A stretch of 33,653 nt of DNA from Candidatus Eiseniibacteriota bacterium (GTDB lineage: Bacteria > Eisenbacteria > RBG-16-71-46). Each line of letters starts with the position of its first letter. The stretch's first letter is position 1. The position numbers and the translations under genes are program-made. The stretch lies in the NCBI GenBank assembly GCA_025360715.1, contig JANYBS010000137.1, positions 1 through 33,653 on the forward strand, in the 5' to 3' direction. Positions 23,931 through 31,444 of the stretch are shown in pieces. A model generated the notes under the pieces. The model saw only the letters and a program-made list of their open reading frames with translations, made no database searches and was not told the DNA's origin.

Positions 23931-24316
23931 CCGCGCCCGACCTGCCGACCCCCGCCGACGTCCGCACGATCGCCGCCGCGATGGCTCACCGGTACGGGGG
24001 CTCGGCGGCGCTCCGCGACTCCGAAGCCCTGGCTCAGACGCTCCTGCGTCCCCACCTGCGCCGGCACCCGGATCTGCTCTCGGTGACCGCCTCGCTCATG
24101 GAGGGCTTCGAGCTCCACCGCCCCTTCGCCCAGGGCAACCACCGGGTCATGCTCGCCACCGCCGACGTGTTCCTGCGGCTGCACCGCCACCGGTTCACGG
24201 TCCCGCAGGAGCAACTGGGCGGCGAGATGGTCCGCATGCTCCGGGCGAACGCCTTCGATCACGCCCGGGTCGACACCTGGTTGCGCACGGTCGCCGGCCC
24301 CGAGGGGGTCGCGTGA
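23927..24316 (+). CDS. Doc/Fic-like (death-on-curing family) protein with altered active-site motif
   Basis: 129 residues from GTG 23927, coupled to the antitoxin by GTGA. Doc toxins phosphorylate EF-Tu with a Fic-fold active site, HxFx(D/N)(A/G)NKR. The fold is recognisable: an N-terminal HRYGGSAALRDSEALAQTLLRP segment, a helix, the core ELHRPFAQGNHRVMLATADVFLRLH, and a C-terminal helix. In the core, three key positions differ: the catalytic His is Arg65 (with His64 beside it), the acidic residue is Gln69, and the Lys of GNKR is His72; Gly70-Asn71 and Arg73 remain. It may therefore be inactive or have changed chemistry. Family assignment is fairly firm; activity is not. Confidence 0.72.
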   Translation: MTAPDLPTPADVRTIAAAMAHRYGGSAALRDSEALAQTLLRPHLRRHPDLLSVTASLMEGFELHRPFAQGNHRVMLATADVFLRLHRHRFTVPQEQLGGEMVRMLRANAFDHARVDTWLRTVAGPEGVA

Positions 24317-24365
24317 GGGTGGCATCCGGTCGGGTCTGTCTTTCACCTTGCCTGCAGGGGGAGTG

Positions 24366-25106
24366 GTGACTAGTCTCCCCCGTCCCGTGGAAACCGCCCC
24401 GAGTCCCTTATTCGACCGTCTGGCCGAGGTGCTAGCCGAGGTGCGTCGCCGCATCGCGGACGCCGAACAGCGCTCCGGACGGCCCTCGGGGAGCGTCACG
24501 CTCGTCGGTGTCGTCAAGACGCTGCCGGCCGCGACGATCGCGCAGGCAGTGGCGTTGGGCCTAGCGGACCTCGGCGAGAACCGGGTCCAGGAGGCCGAGG
24601 AACATCAGCAGAGGGTGGCGCGCGACGCGGCGCGCTGGCACATGATCGGCCACCTGCAGCGCAACAAGGCGGGCAAGGCGCTCGCGATGTTCGACATGGT
24701 CCACGGCGTCGACGACGCCGAGCTGGCCGAGACCATCGCCCGGCGCGCGCTCGCGCTGGGCCGGCGCATGCCGGTGCTGATCGAGGTGAATGTGAGCGGG
24801 GAAGCGAGCAAGTTCGGTGTGAGGCCGCAGGCACTGCCGGCCTTGCTCGACAGTCTCTCGAAGCTCGAGGCGCAAGGCGGCCTCGTGCTGCGCGGGCTCA
24901 TGACAGTGGGAGCACCGGTCGAGTCGGCCGAGCAGGCTCGCGCAGGATTCGCGCGGCTGCGCGATCTGCGCGACGATGCGGAGCACAGGATCGGCCACCT
25001 GCTGCCGGAGCTGTCGATGGGCATGAGCGGCGACTATGAGGTCGCCGCTGAAGAAGGCGCGACGCTGGTGCGCGTGGGTTCCGCGCTCTTCGGCGCGCGT
25101 CACTGA
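24366..25106 (+). CDS. YggS/PLPBP-family pyridoxal phosphate homeostasis protein
   Basis: 246 residues, a TIM-barrel-fold protein that binds PLP without known catalysis and balances vitamin B6 and amino acid pools. Marks are VTLVGVVKTLP with PLP-Lys about 51 (commonly AVSKT.P), LGENRVQEAEEH, WHMIGHLQRNKA, DMVHGVDDAELA, IEVNVSGEASKFGV, LRGLMTVG, LSMGMSGDYEVAAEEGATLVRVGSALFG. GTG 24366 is chosen because AGGGG lies 5 nt upstream; TTG 24348 and GTG 24363 are alternatives. The following yggT is its standard neighbour (ylmE-ylmG in Bacillus). It marks the return from accessory to housekeeping genes. Confidence 0.93.
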   Translation: MTSLPRPVETAPSPLFDRLAEVLAEVRRRIADAEQRSGRPSGSVTLVGVVKTLPAATIAQAVALGLADLGENRVQEAEEHQQRVARDAARWHMIGHLQRNKAGKALAMFDMVHGVDDAELAETIARRALALGRRMPVLIEVNVSGEASKFGVRPQALPALLDSLSKLEAQGGLVLRGLMTVGAPVESAEQARAGFARLRDLRDDAEHRIGHLLPELSMGMSGDYEVAAEEGATLVRVGSALFGARH

Positions 25107-25116
25107 AAGGATTCGC

Positions 25117-25419
25117 ATGTTCGTGATCGGGAATCTCATCAACGCGCTGGCGATGCTGCTGGACTACGTGCTGCAGGCGGCGTCGATCATCCTCATCATC
25201 AACGCGTTGCTCTCATGGGTGCGGCCGGATCCCAGCAATCCCATCGTGCGCTTCCTCGACACGGTCTCGGATGCACTCTGTAACCCGGTACGCCGTCTGT
25301 TCCCAACCGTCTTCGGTGGGATCGATATCGCGCCGCTCATCGTGCTGCTCGCGATCCAGTTCATCGGCTCGAACTTCCTGGTGCCGACGCTCAAGGACAT
25401 CGCTTTCAAGATGCGGTGA
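25117..25419 (+). CDS. YggT-family (YlmG-like) membrane protein
   Basis: 100 residues with two membrane segments: VIGNLINALAMLLDYVLQAASIILIINALLSW (in two parts) and IDIAPLIVLLAIQFIGSNFL. Between them lies the diagnostic SWVRPDPSNPIVRFL and PVRRLFPT loop. Members associate with cell division and envelope functions; the exact role is not settled. AAGGA lies 5 nt before ATG 25117. Spacing to yggS is 10 bp, and the pair is conserved in many bacteria. Confidence 0.93.
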   Translation: MFVIGNLINALAMLLDYVLQAASIILIINALLSWVRPDPSNPIVRFLDTVSDALCNPVRRLFPTVFGGIDIAPLIVLLAIQFIGSNFLVPTLKDIAFKMR

Positions 25420-25438
25420 GCATGCGACGAACCGTCTC

Positions 25439-25762
25439 ATGACGGGGAGGCTCGCGGTGCGCGTCCAGCCGGGCGCGCGTCGAAGCCGCCTGCTCGAGCG
25501 CTTGGCGAGCGGGGAATACAAGTTGGCCGTCACGGCGCCGCCCGAAGATGGGCGCGCGAACGAGGCGGTGGTGGAACTGCTGGCCGATCTACTGGCCGTG
25601 AAGCGCCGCCAGGTGAGTGTGGCGCGAGGGCTCTCCTCGCGCATCAAGCAGATCGACATCGAAGGACTCGAGACCGCCGAAGCCGAGCGCCGCTTGCAGG
25701 CGCACCTGGGCCAGGGCGGTTCGATCAGACCCGAGAAGACCACACACCCGGAAGCCGAGTGA
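25439..25762 (+). CDS. DUF167 (YggU-like) protein
   Basis: 107 residues, a small cytoplasmic alpha/beta protein of unknown role. Family marks are LAVRVQPGARRSRLLE, YKLAVTAPPEDGRANEAVVELLADLL and a final VARGLSSRIKQIDIEG, in the expected order. The usual domain is about 75-95 residues; here a short charged tail (about 25 residues) follows. It lies 19 bp after yggT, a frequent neighbour, and 6 bp before the purine nucleoside phosphorylase gene. Confidence 0.9.
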   Translation: MTGRLAVRVQPGARRSRLLERLASGEYKLAVTAPPEDGRANEAVVELLADLLAVKRRQVSVARGLSSRIKQIDIEGLETAEAERRLQAHLGQGGSIRPEKTTHPEAE

Positions 25763-25768
25763 CGCCAC

Positions 25769-26611
25769 ATGGCGAGTGAACTCAAGACCCAGATCGAAGA
25801 GGCCGCGGCCTACATCCGCGCGCGAGCGCCGCTCGTGCCGCAGGTGGGGGTCGTGCTCGGCACGGGTCTGGGCGACTTCGCTTCAGCGCTCGAATCGCCA
25901 GTAGTGATCGCGTACCGCGACATCCCGCACTTCCCGGTGAGCGGGGTCGAGAGTCACGCGGGCGAACTGCATATCGGCACGCTTGCGGGCCGGCCGGTGG
26001 CCATCATGAAGGGCCGCGTGCATTTCTATGAAGGCTATAGCATGCAGCAGGTCGCGTTCCCGATCCGAGTCTTCAAGGCCATCGGGTGCATGACCGTGGT
26101 GCTCACCAATGCCGTGGGCGGCATGAATCCCGACATGCCCGCGGGCACGATCGTGGTGACCACCGACCATATCAATCTCATGGGCGCCAACCCGCTCATC
26201 GGTCCGAACGACGAGGAGCTGGGGCCACGGTTCCCTGACATGTGCGAGCCGTATTCGCGCAAATTGGTGGCGCTCGCAGAGCACGTGGCGCGGGAGCTTC
26301 ACCAGCCGCTTCAGCGCGGCGTGTTCGTGGGTGTCGCGGGGCCCAACCTCGAGACGCCGGCCGAGTACCGCTTTCTTCGCGGGATCGGCGCGGACATCGT
26401 GGGCATGTCGCTGGTGCCCGAGAATCTGGTAGCGGTGCATGGCGGTCAGCGCGTGCTGGCCTTCAATGTGGTGACGGACGCGTGCCTTCCCGATGCCCTG
26501 CATCCGGTCGACATCGCGGCGGTGCTGGCCGTGGCGGGCCGGACCGCGCCGGCACTCACGCGCCTCGTGACCGAGGTCGTGAGACGGCTCGACGAAGCGG
26601 ATCAGAACTGA
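25769..26611 (+). CDS. punA: purine nucleoside phosphorylase (trimeric class)
   Basis: 280 residues, matching the inosine/guanosine-specific trimeric family (not the hexameric DeoD type). It splits purine nucleosides with phosphate to base and ribose-1-phosphate in purine salvage. Marks are VGVVLGTGLGDFA (phosphate loop), ESHAGELHIG with the conserved His, GRVHFYEGYSM, VLTNAVGGMNPDM, TTDHINLMGANPL, AGPNLETPAEYR with the purine-binding Glu, ADIVGMSLVPE, and FNVVTDACLP with the Asn/Asp pair of the base site. It sits in the yggS-to-lspA run. Confidence 0.95.
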   Translation: MASELKTQIEEAAAYIRARAPLVPQVGVVLGTGLGDFASALESPVVIAYRDIPHFPVSGVESHAGELHIGTLAGRPVAIMKGRVHFYEGYSMQQVAFPIRVFKAIGCMTVVLTNAVGGMNPDMPAGTIVVTTDHINLMGANPLIGPNDEELGPRFPDMCEPYSRKLVALAEHVARELHQPLQRGVFVGVAGPNLETPAEYRFLRGIGADIVGMSLVPENLVAVHGGQRVLAFNVVTDACLPDALHPVDIAAVLAVAGRTAPALTRLVTEVVRRLDEADQN

Positions 26612-26658
26612 ACAGCGCGGCGTCGATGACGCCGCGACGATGACGACGGAGGGTGAAG

Positions 26659-27786
26659 ATGGCGACCGCGCGCAAGAAGACCCCAGCCAGCAAGCCGGCC
26701 AAGAAGGCCCCGGCCGCGAAGGCGAAAGCCCCCGCGCCCAAGGCGAGATCGGCTGCGGCGAAGAAGCCGGCAGGTAAGCCGGTCAAAGCGAGCGCCGTGA
26801 GACCGGCTGCCAAAGCTGCGCCCAAGCCTGCCCCCAAGCCCGTGGCGAAGGTGGCCGCCAAAGCTGCGCCCAAGCCTGTGCCGAAGGTGGCCGGCAAAGC
26901 TGCGCCCAAGCCTGTGCCGAAGGTGGCCGGCAAAGCTGCGCCCAAGCCTGCTCCCAAGCCTGCGCCCAAGGCCGCTGTGAAGGCGGCTCCCAAGGTCGTT
27001 GGCAAGCCTGCAGTCAAGGGCACGCCGCCCAAGCCTGCGCCCAAGGTCATCGGTAAGCCTGCGGTCAAGGGTACGCCGGGCAAGGTCGTGCCGCCGCCGC
27101 CGCCCGTGAAGGTGGCGCCCAAGGCTCCGCCGCGCCTCGTGCCGGCGACGGCCGACGCGAAGGCCGCGCACCTGGCGCTCTCCAAGCCGGCCAAGGCCAC
27201 GACGGGCAAGTCCAAGCTGGTCGCCAAGGCCCCGCCCGAGGTGCGCCCGATGGGCGTGCTGCCGCCCGAGTCCATGGCGCGCCCCAGGACCACGCCCGTC
27301 GCGCCGCGCGCGCGGGTGGCTCCCGCGCGCCCGCAGCCGGGCATCAAGCCCGCGGCGCCCAAGAAGGGCGACGAGCGTCTGACGGACGCCGACCTCAAGC
27401 ACTTCGAGCAGCGCTTGCTGCAAGAGCGCGCCAAGATCATGAAGGAGATGGGCCATCTCGAGAACACGCTGCTCAAAGTGAATCCGCGCGACTCGACGGG
27501 TGACCTGAGCGGCTATTCGTTCCAGATGTCCGATGCCGGCACCGATTCCATGGAGCGCGAGAAGGCATTCGACATCGCGTCCAAGGAAGGCCGGCTGCTC
27601 ATGGAGATCGATGACGCCCTGCGGCGGCTGTACAGCGGCTCGTATGGCATCTGCGAGGCGAGCGGCAAGCCGATCGCGCGCGCGCGCCTCGAGGCGCTGC
27701 CGTGGGCGCGGCTGTCGATCGAGGAACAGGCCAAGTGGGAGAAGGAGCAGCGCGCCGGCCGCGCTGCGGCGCCCGGCACCGAGTGA
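26659..27786 (+). CDS. histone H1-like Lys/Ala/Pro-rich domain fused to a DksA/TraR-like domain
   Basis: 375 residues. Residues 1-235 are almost only K, A, P, V and G in histone-H1-like repeats (KKTPASKPAKKAPAAKAKAP; KAAPKPVPKVAG), suited to binding DNA or RNA. Residues ~237-375 are a DksA/TraR-type coiled coil and finger: LKHFEQRLLQERAKIMKEM, a DAGTDSMEREKAF segment, and YGICEASGKPIARARLEALP. The finger keeps only the first of four zinc cysteines (CEAS and later LSIEE replace the rest), as in Bacteroidetes-type DksA relatives. GGAGG at 26648-26652 is 6 nt from ATG 26659; GTG 26653 is too close. Position before lspA-rluD matches Bacillus ylyA. Probable RNA-polymerase or nucleoid factor; function inferred. 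Confidence 0.85.
   Translation: MATARKKTPASKPAKKAPAAKAKAPAPKARSAAAKKPAGKPVKASAVRPAAKAAPKPAPKPVAKVAAKAAPKPVPKVAGKAAPKPVPKVAGKAAPKPAPKPAPKAAVKAAPKVVGKPAVKGTPPKPAPKVIGKPAVKGTPGKVVPPPPPVKVAPKAPPRLVPATADAKAAHLALSKPAKATTGKSKLVAKAPPEVRPMGVLPPESMARPRTTPVAPRARVAPARPQPGIKPAAPKKGDERLTDADLKHFEQRLLQERAKIMKEMGHLENTLLKVNPRDSTGDLSGYSFQMSDAGTDSMEREKAFDIASKEGRLLMEIDDALRRLYSGSYGICEASGKPIARARLEALPWARLSIEEQAKWEKEQRAGRAAAPGTE
26860..26949 (+). repeat. 36-bp in-frame tandem repeat in the H1-like region
   Basis: Two exact 36-bp units (26860-26895 and 26896-26931), each encoding KAAPKPVPKVAG, plus a half copy to 26949. Diverged copies flank them on both sides (from about 26806 to 27075). Identity at the DNA level suggests recent expansion. 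Confidence 0.85.
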
Positions 27787-28385
27787 AGCGCTCGCTGCCC
27801 CTGTTCTTTGGTGCCGCGGCGGCGATCGTCGCGGTCGACCAGTGGAGCAAGCACTGGGCAACGGCGCGGCTCGCTTACCAGGAGCCGATCCACCTGCTGG
27901 GCCAGTTCGTCACGCTCACGTACACGCGCAACCCAGGGATCGCGTTCGGGCTGTTCGCCGGGCACCGCTTCCCGTTCTATGTCTTCAGCATCATCGCTTC
28001 GCTCGCGGTCACCGGGCTGTTCCTGCGTCATGACCGGATGTCGCTCGCGCGGCAACTCTCGCTCACGTTCATCCTCGGCGGCGCCATCGGCAACCTGGTC
28101 GATCGCGTCACCACGGGGCTGGTGGTGGATTTCATCCTGCTCTCGTGGGGCCGCCTCGAATTCTATGTCTTCAATGTCGCCGATGTCTTCGTGACCACGG
28201 GCGTCGCGCTGTTCGCGATCGCGTGGACGCGCGACACCGAGCCGCAGGCGCCCGCAGTCGCGGACGCGGGCGTCGCGACGGAGCCTGCCCATGCCGCGCA
28301 CAGTGGAACTGACGGTCCCGCCTCTGGAAGCGAACCAGCGAGTGGATCGCTGGCTGGCGAAAGCGCGGATCGGCCTCTCGCGTAA
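27783..28385 (+). CDS. lspA: lipoprotein signal peptidase (signal peptidase II)
   Basis: 200 residues from GTG 27783, coupled to the preceding stop by GTGA. LspA is a membrane aspartyl protease that removes lipoprotein signal peptides. Marks are AVDQWSKHWA in the first helix, TRNPGIAFGLFAG, LGGAIGNLVDRVTTGLVVDFI with the first catalytic Asp, and FNVADVFVTTG with the second. Four membrane helices are visible. A 45-residue hydrophilic tail (rich in A, E, S and P) is longer than usual. Its last 95 bp overlap the start of rluD in another frame, so its composition may be shaped by that gene. Confidence 0.95.
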   Translation: MKRSLPLFFGAAAAIVAVDQWSKHWATARLAYQEPIHLLGQFVTLTYTRNPGIAFGLFAGHRFPFYVFSIIASLAVTGLFLRHDRMSLARQLSLTFILGGAIGNLVDRVTTGLVVDFILLSWGRLEFYVFNVADVFVTTGVALFAIAWTRDTEPQAPAVADAGVATEPAHAAHSGTDGPASGSEPASGSLAGESADRPLA

Positions 28386-29271
28386 CCGTCTCCAGGGCCT
28401 GCTGGAACTGGGCTTGGTGTGCGTGAACGGCAAGGTCGCGGGCAAGTCGCTCAAGCTCAAGGAGGGCGACCGCATCACCGTCGAGGTGCCGGCCCGCCGG
28501 CCGTCCAAGCTGGTCGCGGAGCAGATCCCGCTCGCGATCGTGTACGAGGACGACCATCTGCTCGTGCTCGACAAGCCCGCCGGGCTTGTGGTGCATCCGG
28601 GCGCCGGCGTCCACACCGGCACGCTCGTGCATGCGCTGCTGCACCACGCCCCGTCGATCGCGACCGTGGGCGGTGAGGGCCGCCCGGGCATCGTGCACCG
28701 GCTCGACAAGGAGACGAGCGGCCTCATGGTGGTCGCCAAGACCGAGACCGCCTACCTGGCGCTGGTCGAGGCGCTGCGGACCCGCGCGGTCAAGCGCATC
28801 TACAAGGCGATCATCTGGGGCGATCCGGGGCCGGACCAGGGCCTCTTCGACCTGCCGATCGGCCGCGACACCAAGGTCCGCACCCGCATGGCGGTCGTGC
28901 GCTCGGGCGGCAAGACCGCCCGGACCCGCTGGAAGGTGCTGGAGCGTTTCGGGCTCTTGACGCTGGTGGAAGCCCGCCTCGAGACCGGCCGGACCCACCA
29001 GATCCGCGTCCACTTCGCGTCTGTCCGGCATTCCGTGGCGGGCGACCCTTTGTATGGGGGACGTGTCAGAAATTCGTTGAGCCTTCGCCCGAGCCAGCGT
29101 AGCCTCGCGGACGCACTCCTTAACCTGCTGCTTCGGCAGGCCTTACACGCGGCCGAATTGGAACTTGCGCACCCGGTCACGGGCGCGAAGCTCCACTTCG
29201 AGTCACCTCTGCCTTCGGACTTCGCCCGGGCTCTCGAGCTGCTGCGAGAGGCCTCGGCCCCAAAGAACTGA
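28291..29271 (+). CDS. rluD: RluD-family 23S rRNA pseudouridine synthase
   Basis: 326 residues. An S4 RNA-binding domain (residues ~12-70: ANQRVDRWLAKARIGLSRNRLQGLLELGLVCVNGK, in two blocks) precedes the RluA-type catalytic domain. The catalytic Asp lies in GIVHRLDKETSGLMVVAKT. RLETGRTHQIRVHFA and VAGDPLYGG are the other conserved blocks. RluD makes three pseudouridines in helix 69 of 23S rRNA; RluC or RluA specificity is possible, but the lspA neighbour is the usual one for RluD/YlyB. ATG 28291 is inside the lspA tail, and the S4 domain begins so soon after it that the overlap looks real. Confidence 0.93.
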   Translation: MPRTVELTVPPLEANQRVDRWLAKARIGLSRNRLQGLLELGLVCVNGKVAGKSLKLKEGDRITVEVPARRPSKLVAEQIPLAIVYEDDHLLVLDKPAGLVVHPGAGVHTGTLVHALLHHAPSIATVGGEGRPGIVHRLDKETSGLMVVAKTETAYLALVEALRTRAVKRIYKAIIWGDPGPDQGLFDLPIGRDTKVRTRMAVVRSGGKTARTRWKVLERFGLLTLVEARLETGRTHQIRVHFASVRHSVAGDPLYGGRVRNSLSLRPSQRSLADALLNLLLRQALHAAELELAHPVTGAKLHFESPLPSDFARALELLREASAPKN

Positions 29272-29279
29272 TCCTAAGT

Positions 29280-29735
29280 ATGGCCGACGCGCCCATTCCC
29301 GAAGTGATCAGCCTGCGGCTCCCGAGCCGCCTCGAGTTGCTCGCCGTGCTCGACCGCGTGTGTGTCACGGTGTGCGAACGCATGGACTTCGACGAGGATA
29401 CGTCCTCGCAGGTCGGCATGGCCGTCATCGAGGCCGGCACCAACGCCGTGCAGCACGCGCACCAGCGCGACCCGTCCAAGTACTTCGACATGGAGTTCCA
29501 GCTCTTCCCCGATCGCCTCGAGGTGATCGTGAAGGACTCCGGCAAGGGCTTCGACATGTCTCGCATCACGCCCGACGTGACCACGCCCGAGCACCTGTTC
29601 GATATGCGCGGCCGCGGCATCTTCATCATGCGCAGCTGTATGGACACGGTCGATTTCGAGTTCGGCGAGAACGGCACCACGTGCCATCTGGTGAAGCACC
29701 GGCCTTCCACGGCGAGCCGCGCCGCGGACGCCTAG
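29280..29735 (+). CDS. RsbW-like anti-sigma factor kinase domain protein
   Basis: 151 residues, a stand-alone GHKL ATPase of the RsbW/SpoIIAB type. Such proteins bind a sigma factor and phosphorylate an anti-anti-sigma partner at Ser. Marks are VGMAVIEAGTNAVQHAHQRD (N box), EVIVKDSGKGFDMSRI (G1), and MRGRGIFIMRSCMDTVDF (G2), followed by a GTTCHLVK strand. No sigma factor, STAS antagonist or PP2C phosphatase is encoded in the window, so the partner is unknown. It lies 8 bp after rluD and 8 bp before ruvX, and no strong ribosome site is seen. Confidence 0.88.
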   Translation: MADAPIPEVISLRLPSRLELLAVLDRVCVTVCERMDFDEDTSSQVGMAVIEAGTNAVQHAHQRDPSKYFDMEFQLFPDRLEVIVKDSGKGFDMSRITPDVTTPEHLFDMRGRGIFIMRSCMDTVDFEFGENGTTCHLVKHRPSTASRAADA

Positions 29736-29743
29736 GCGAGCCA

Positions 29744-30241
29744 TTGCCGCGGATACTTGCCGTGGACTGGGGCGAGCGCCGGATCGGGCTCGCAGTGAGC
29801 GATCCGACCGGCACGATCGCCAGTGGATTGCCGACGCTGGTGGTCTCCAAGCCCTCCCAGGCGCCGCGGCTGGTGGCGGCCAAGGCGGCCGAGCTCGAAG
29901 CAGACTCGATCCTGATCGGCCTGCCGCTGTTGCTCTCGGGTGCGCGCGGCGAAGCGGCGCACGCCGCCGAAGCCTTCGCCGAGGCCGTGCGCGCGGCCAG
30001 CAGCCTGCCCGTCACATTGCACGACGAGCGCCTGACCAGCGCGCTCTCGCAGCGCCGCATCCACGAATCCGGCACCAAGCGCCGCGACAAGGGCGCCGTC
30101 GACCAAGGCGCTGCGATCGTGTTGCTCGAGTCGTGGCTGCAGAAGCTCGAGGCGCAAGCGCGCTTCGCGCGGGAAGCCGAGGCAAGCGATCCGGGCGCCG
30201 CGGGCGACGGAACCGCCGAGACCGGAGGGCGAGGCCGATGA
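29744..30241 (+). CDS. ruvX: RuvX/YqgF-family Holliday junction resolvase-like nuclease
   Basis: 165 residues. The RNase H-fold protein is implicated in rRNA 5' processing and, by homology, junction resolution. Marks are RILAVDWGERRIGLAVSDP (first catalytic Asp), IASGLPTL, DSILIGLPLLLSGARG, VTLHDERLTSALSQRRI (acidic residue) and GAVDQGAAIVLLESWL (last Asp). TTG 29744 is chosen as start: the homology begins at once and no ATG or GTG is available nearby in frame, apart from one deep inside the previous gene. The stop overlaps the mltG ATG by 4 nt. Confidence 0.9.
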   Translation: MPRILAVDWGERRIGLAVSDPTGTIASGLPTLVVSKPSQAPRLVAAKAAELEADSILIGLPLLLSGARGEAAHAAEAFAEAVRAASSLPVTLHDERLTSALSQRRIHESGTKRRDKGAVDQGAAIVLLESWLQKLEAQARFAREAEASDPGAAGDGTAETGGRGR

Positions 30242-31341
30242 CCAAAACCTTTAGGCCCCGTCGCTGGGCCTGGCTGCTGCTGCTGATCGCGCTGCTCGCG
30301 GTCGCGAACGACCTGCTGCTGCCCGCCGGGCCGAATCCGGGCAACGACCGCCGCACGATCATCATCGAGCGCGGCGAATCCCTGCACGCGATCGCTCGCG
30401 AACTGCAGCGCGTGGGCGTGATCCGCAGCAGCTTCGGCTTTCTCGCGCTCGCGCGGCTCATGCATCTGGACCGCAGCGTCAAAGCCGGCCAGTACGCGTT
30501 CCGCCTGGGCACCACGGTACCGGCGCTGCTGCGCGCGCTCGACCGCGGCATGTACGGCCTGGACCTGATCACCATCCCCGAGGGTCTCACGGTCCGCGAG
30601 GTCGCCGCGATCCTCGCGCCGCGTCTGGGCGTGACGCCCGGCTCCATCGACTCGCTCGCGCGTGAGCCCGCGCTGCTCGATTCGCTGAGCGTGAGCGCGC
30701 CGAGCCTGGAAGGCTACCTCGCGCCCGATTCCTACGAATGGCTGCCCGGCACGAACCCCGAGGTCGCCCTGCGCGCCATGGTCGAGCGCACGCGTGAGCG
30801 CGTGCAGAAGGCCACCGCCGGCTGCGACTCGCTGCCGCTCGGCATGGGCCCGCACGAGCTGCTCACCATGGCGAGCATCGTCGAGTCCGAAGCGCAGGCG
30901 GCGGAAGAGCGCCCGCACATCGCGCGCGCCTATCTGAACCGCCTCGCCATGCACATGCGCCTGCAGGCCGACCCCACGGTGGGCTACGCGCTCGGCCGCA
31001 ATCCGCGCACGCGCCTCACGCTCAGCAACCTGCGCCACGACTCGCCCTACAACACCTATCTGCATGAGGGCCTGCCGCCGGGGCCCATCTGCTCGCCGGG
31101 GCTCGCCAGCATCGAGGCCGTCGTCAACGCCACACCACATTCCAAGGACCTGTACTTCGTGGCGCGCGGCGACGGCCGGCACATGTTCGCGGCCACGTAC
31201 GAGCAGCACCTGACCAACATCACGGCCGCGCGCGCGTTGCAGGCGGCATGGCGCGCGCAGCACGCCGCCAGCGATACGATCGGCGCGCCGATCGATGCGG
31301 CCGACAGCACGGCGGTATCCGCGCGCGCATCGCATCACTGA
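30238..31341 (+). CDS. mltG: endolytic murein transglycosylase MltG
   Basis: 367 residues, coupled to ruvX by ATGA. MltG cuts nascent glycan strands at the inner membrane and so ends peptidoglycan elongation. One N-terminal membrane helix (RWAWLLLLIALLAVANDLLL) is followed by a LysM-like segment (IIIERGESLHAIARELQRVGVI). The catalytic YceG domain shows ITIPEGLTVREVAAIL, LEGYLAPDSYEW, LLTMASIVESEAQ with catalytic Glu about 216, LQADPTVGYALG, and SPYNTYLHEGLPPGPICSPG. All blocks are in order and at normal spacing. ruvX-mltG adjacency is common. Confidence 0.96.
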   Translation: MTKTFRPRRWAWLLLLIALLAVANDLLLPAGPNPGNDRRTIIIERGESLHAIARELQRVGVIRSSFGFLALARLMHLDRSVKAGQYAFRLGTTVPALLRALDRGMYGLDLITIPEGLTVREVAAILAPRLGVTPGSIDSLAREPALLDSLSVSAPSLEGYLAPDSYEWLPGTNPEVALRAMVERTRERVQKATAGCDSLPLGMGPHELLTMASIVESEAQAAEERPHIARAYLNRLAMHMRLQADPTVGYALGRNPRTRLTLSNLRHDSPYNTYLHEGLPPGPICSPGLASIEAVVNATPHSKDLYFVARGDGRHMFAATYEQHLTNITAARALQAAWRAQHAASDTIGAPIDAADSTAVSARASHH

Positions 31342-31427
31342 TGGCGCGGGCTCTGCAGCAGGTTGGCCGCTGCGGCGCCGCGGCCGCGGCCAAGTACTTG
31401 CAGTCGCGTCATCTGAGGCGCGGCCTG

Positions 31428-31436
31428 TGCTACATT
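31428..31436 (+). promoter_or_regulatory. extended -10 promoter of larE
   Basis: TGC directly followed by TACATT (31431-31436) forms an extended -10 element (TGnTAnnnT). No -35 box at 17 bp is seen. It ends 8 nt before the larE ATG, so the mRNA would be leaderless or nearly so. Confidence 0.4.
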
Positions 31437-31444
31437 GCCGCGCT

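Noticed and set aside
21876-24350. genomic island integrated at the ssrA 3' end
   Set aside because: The cargo looks accessory, but I found no integrase and no second copy of the ssrA 3' sequence downstream.
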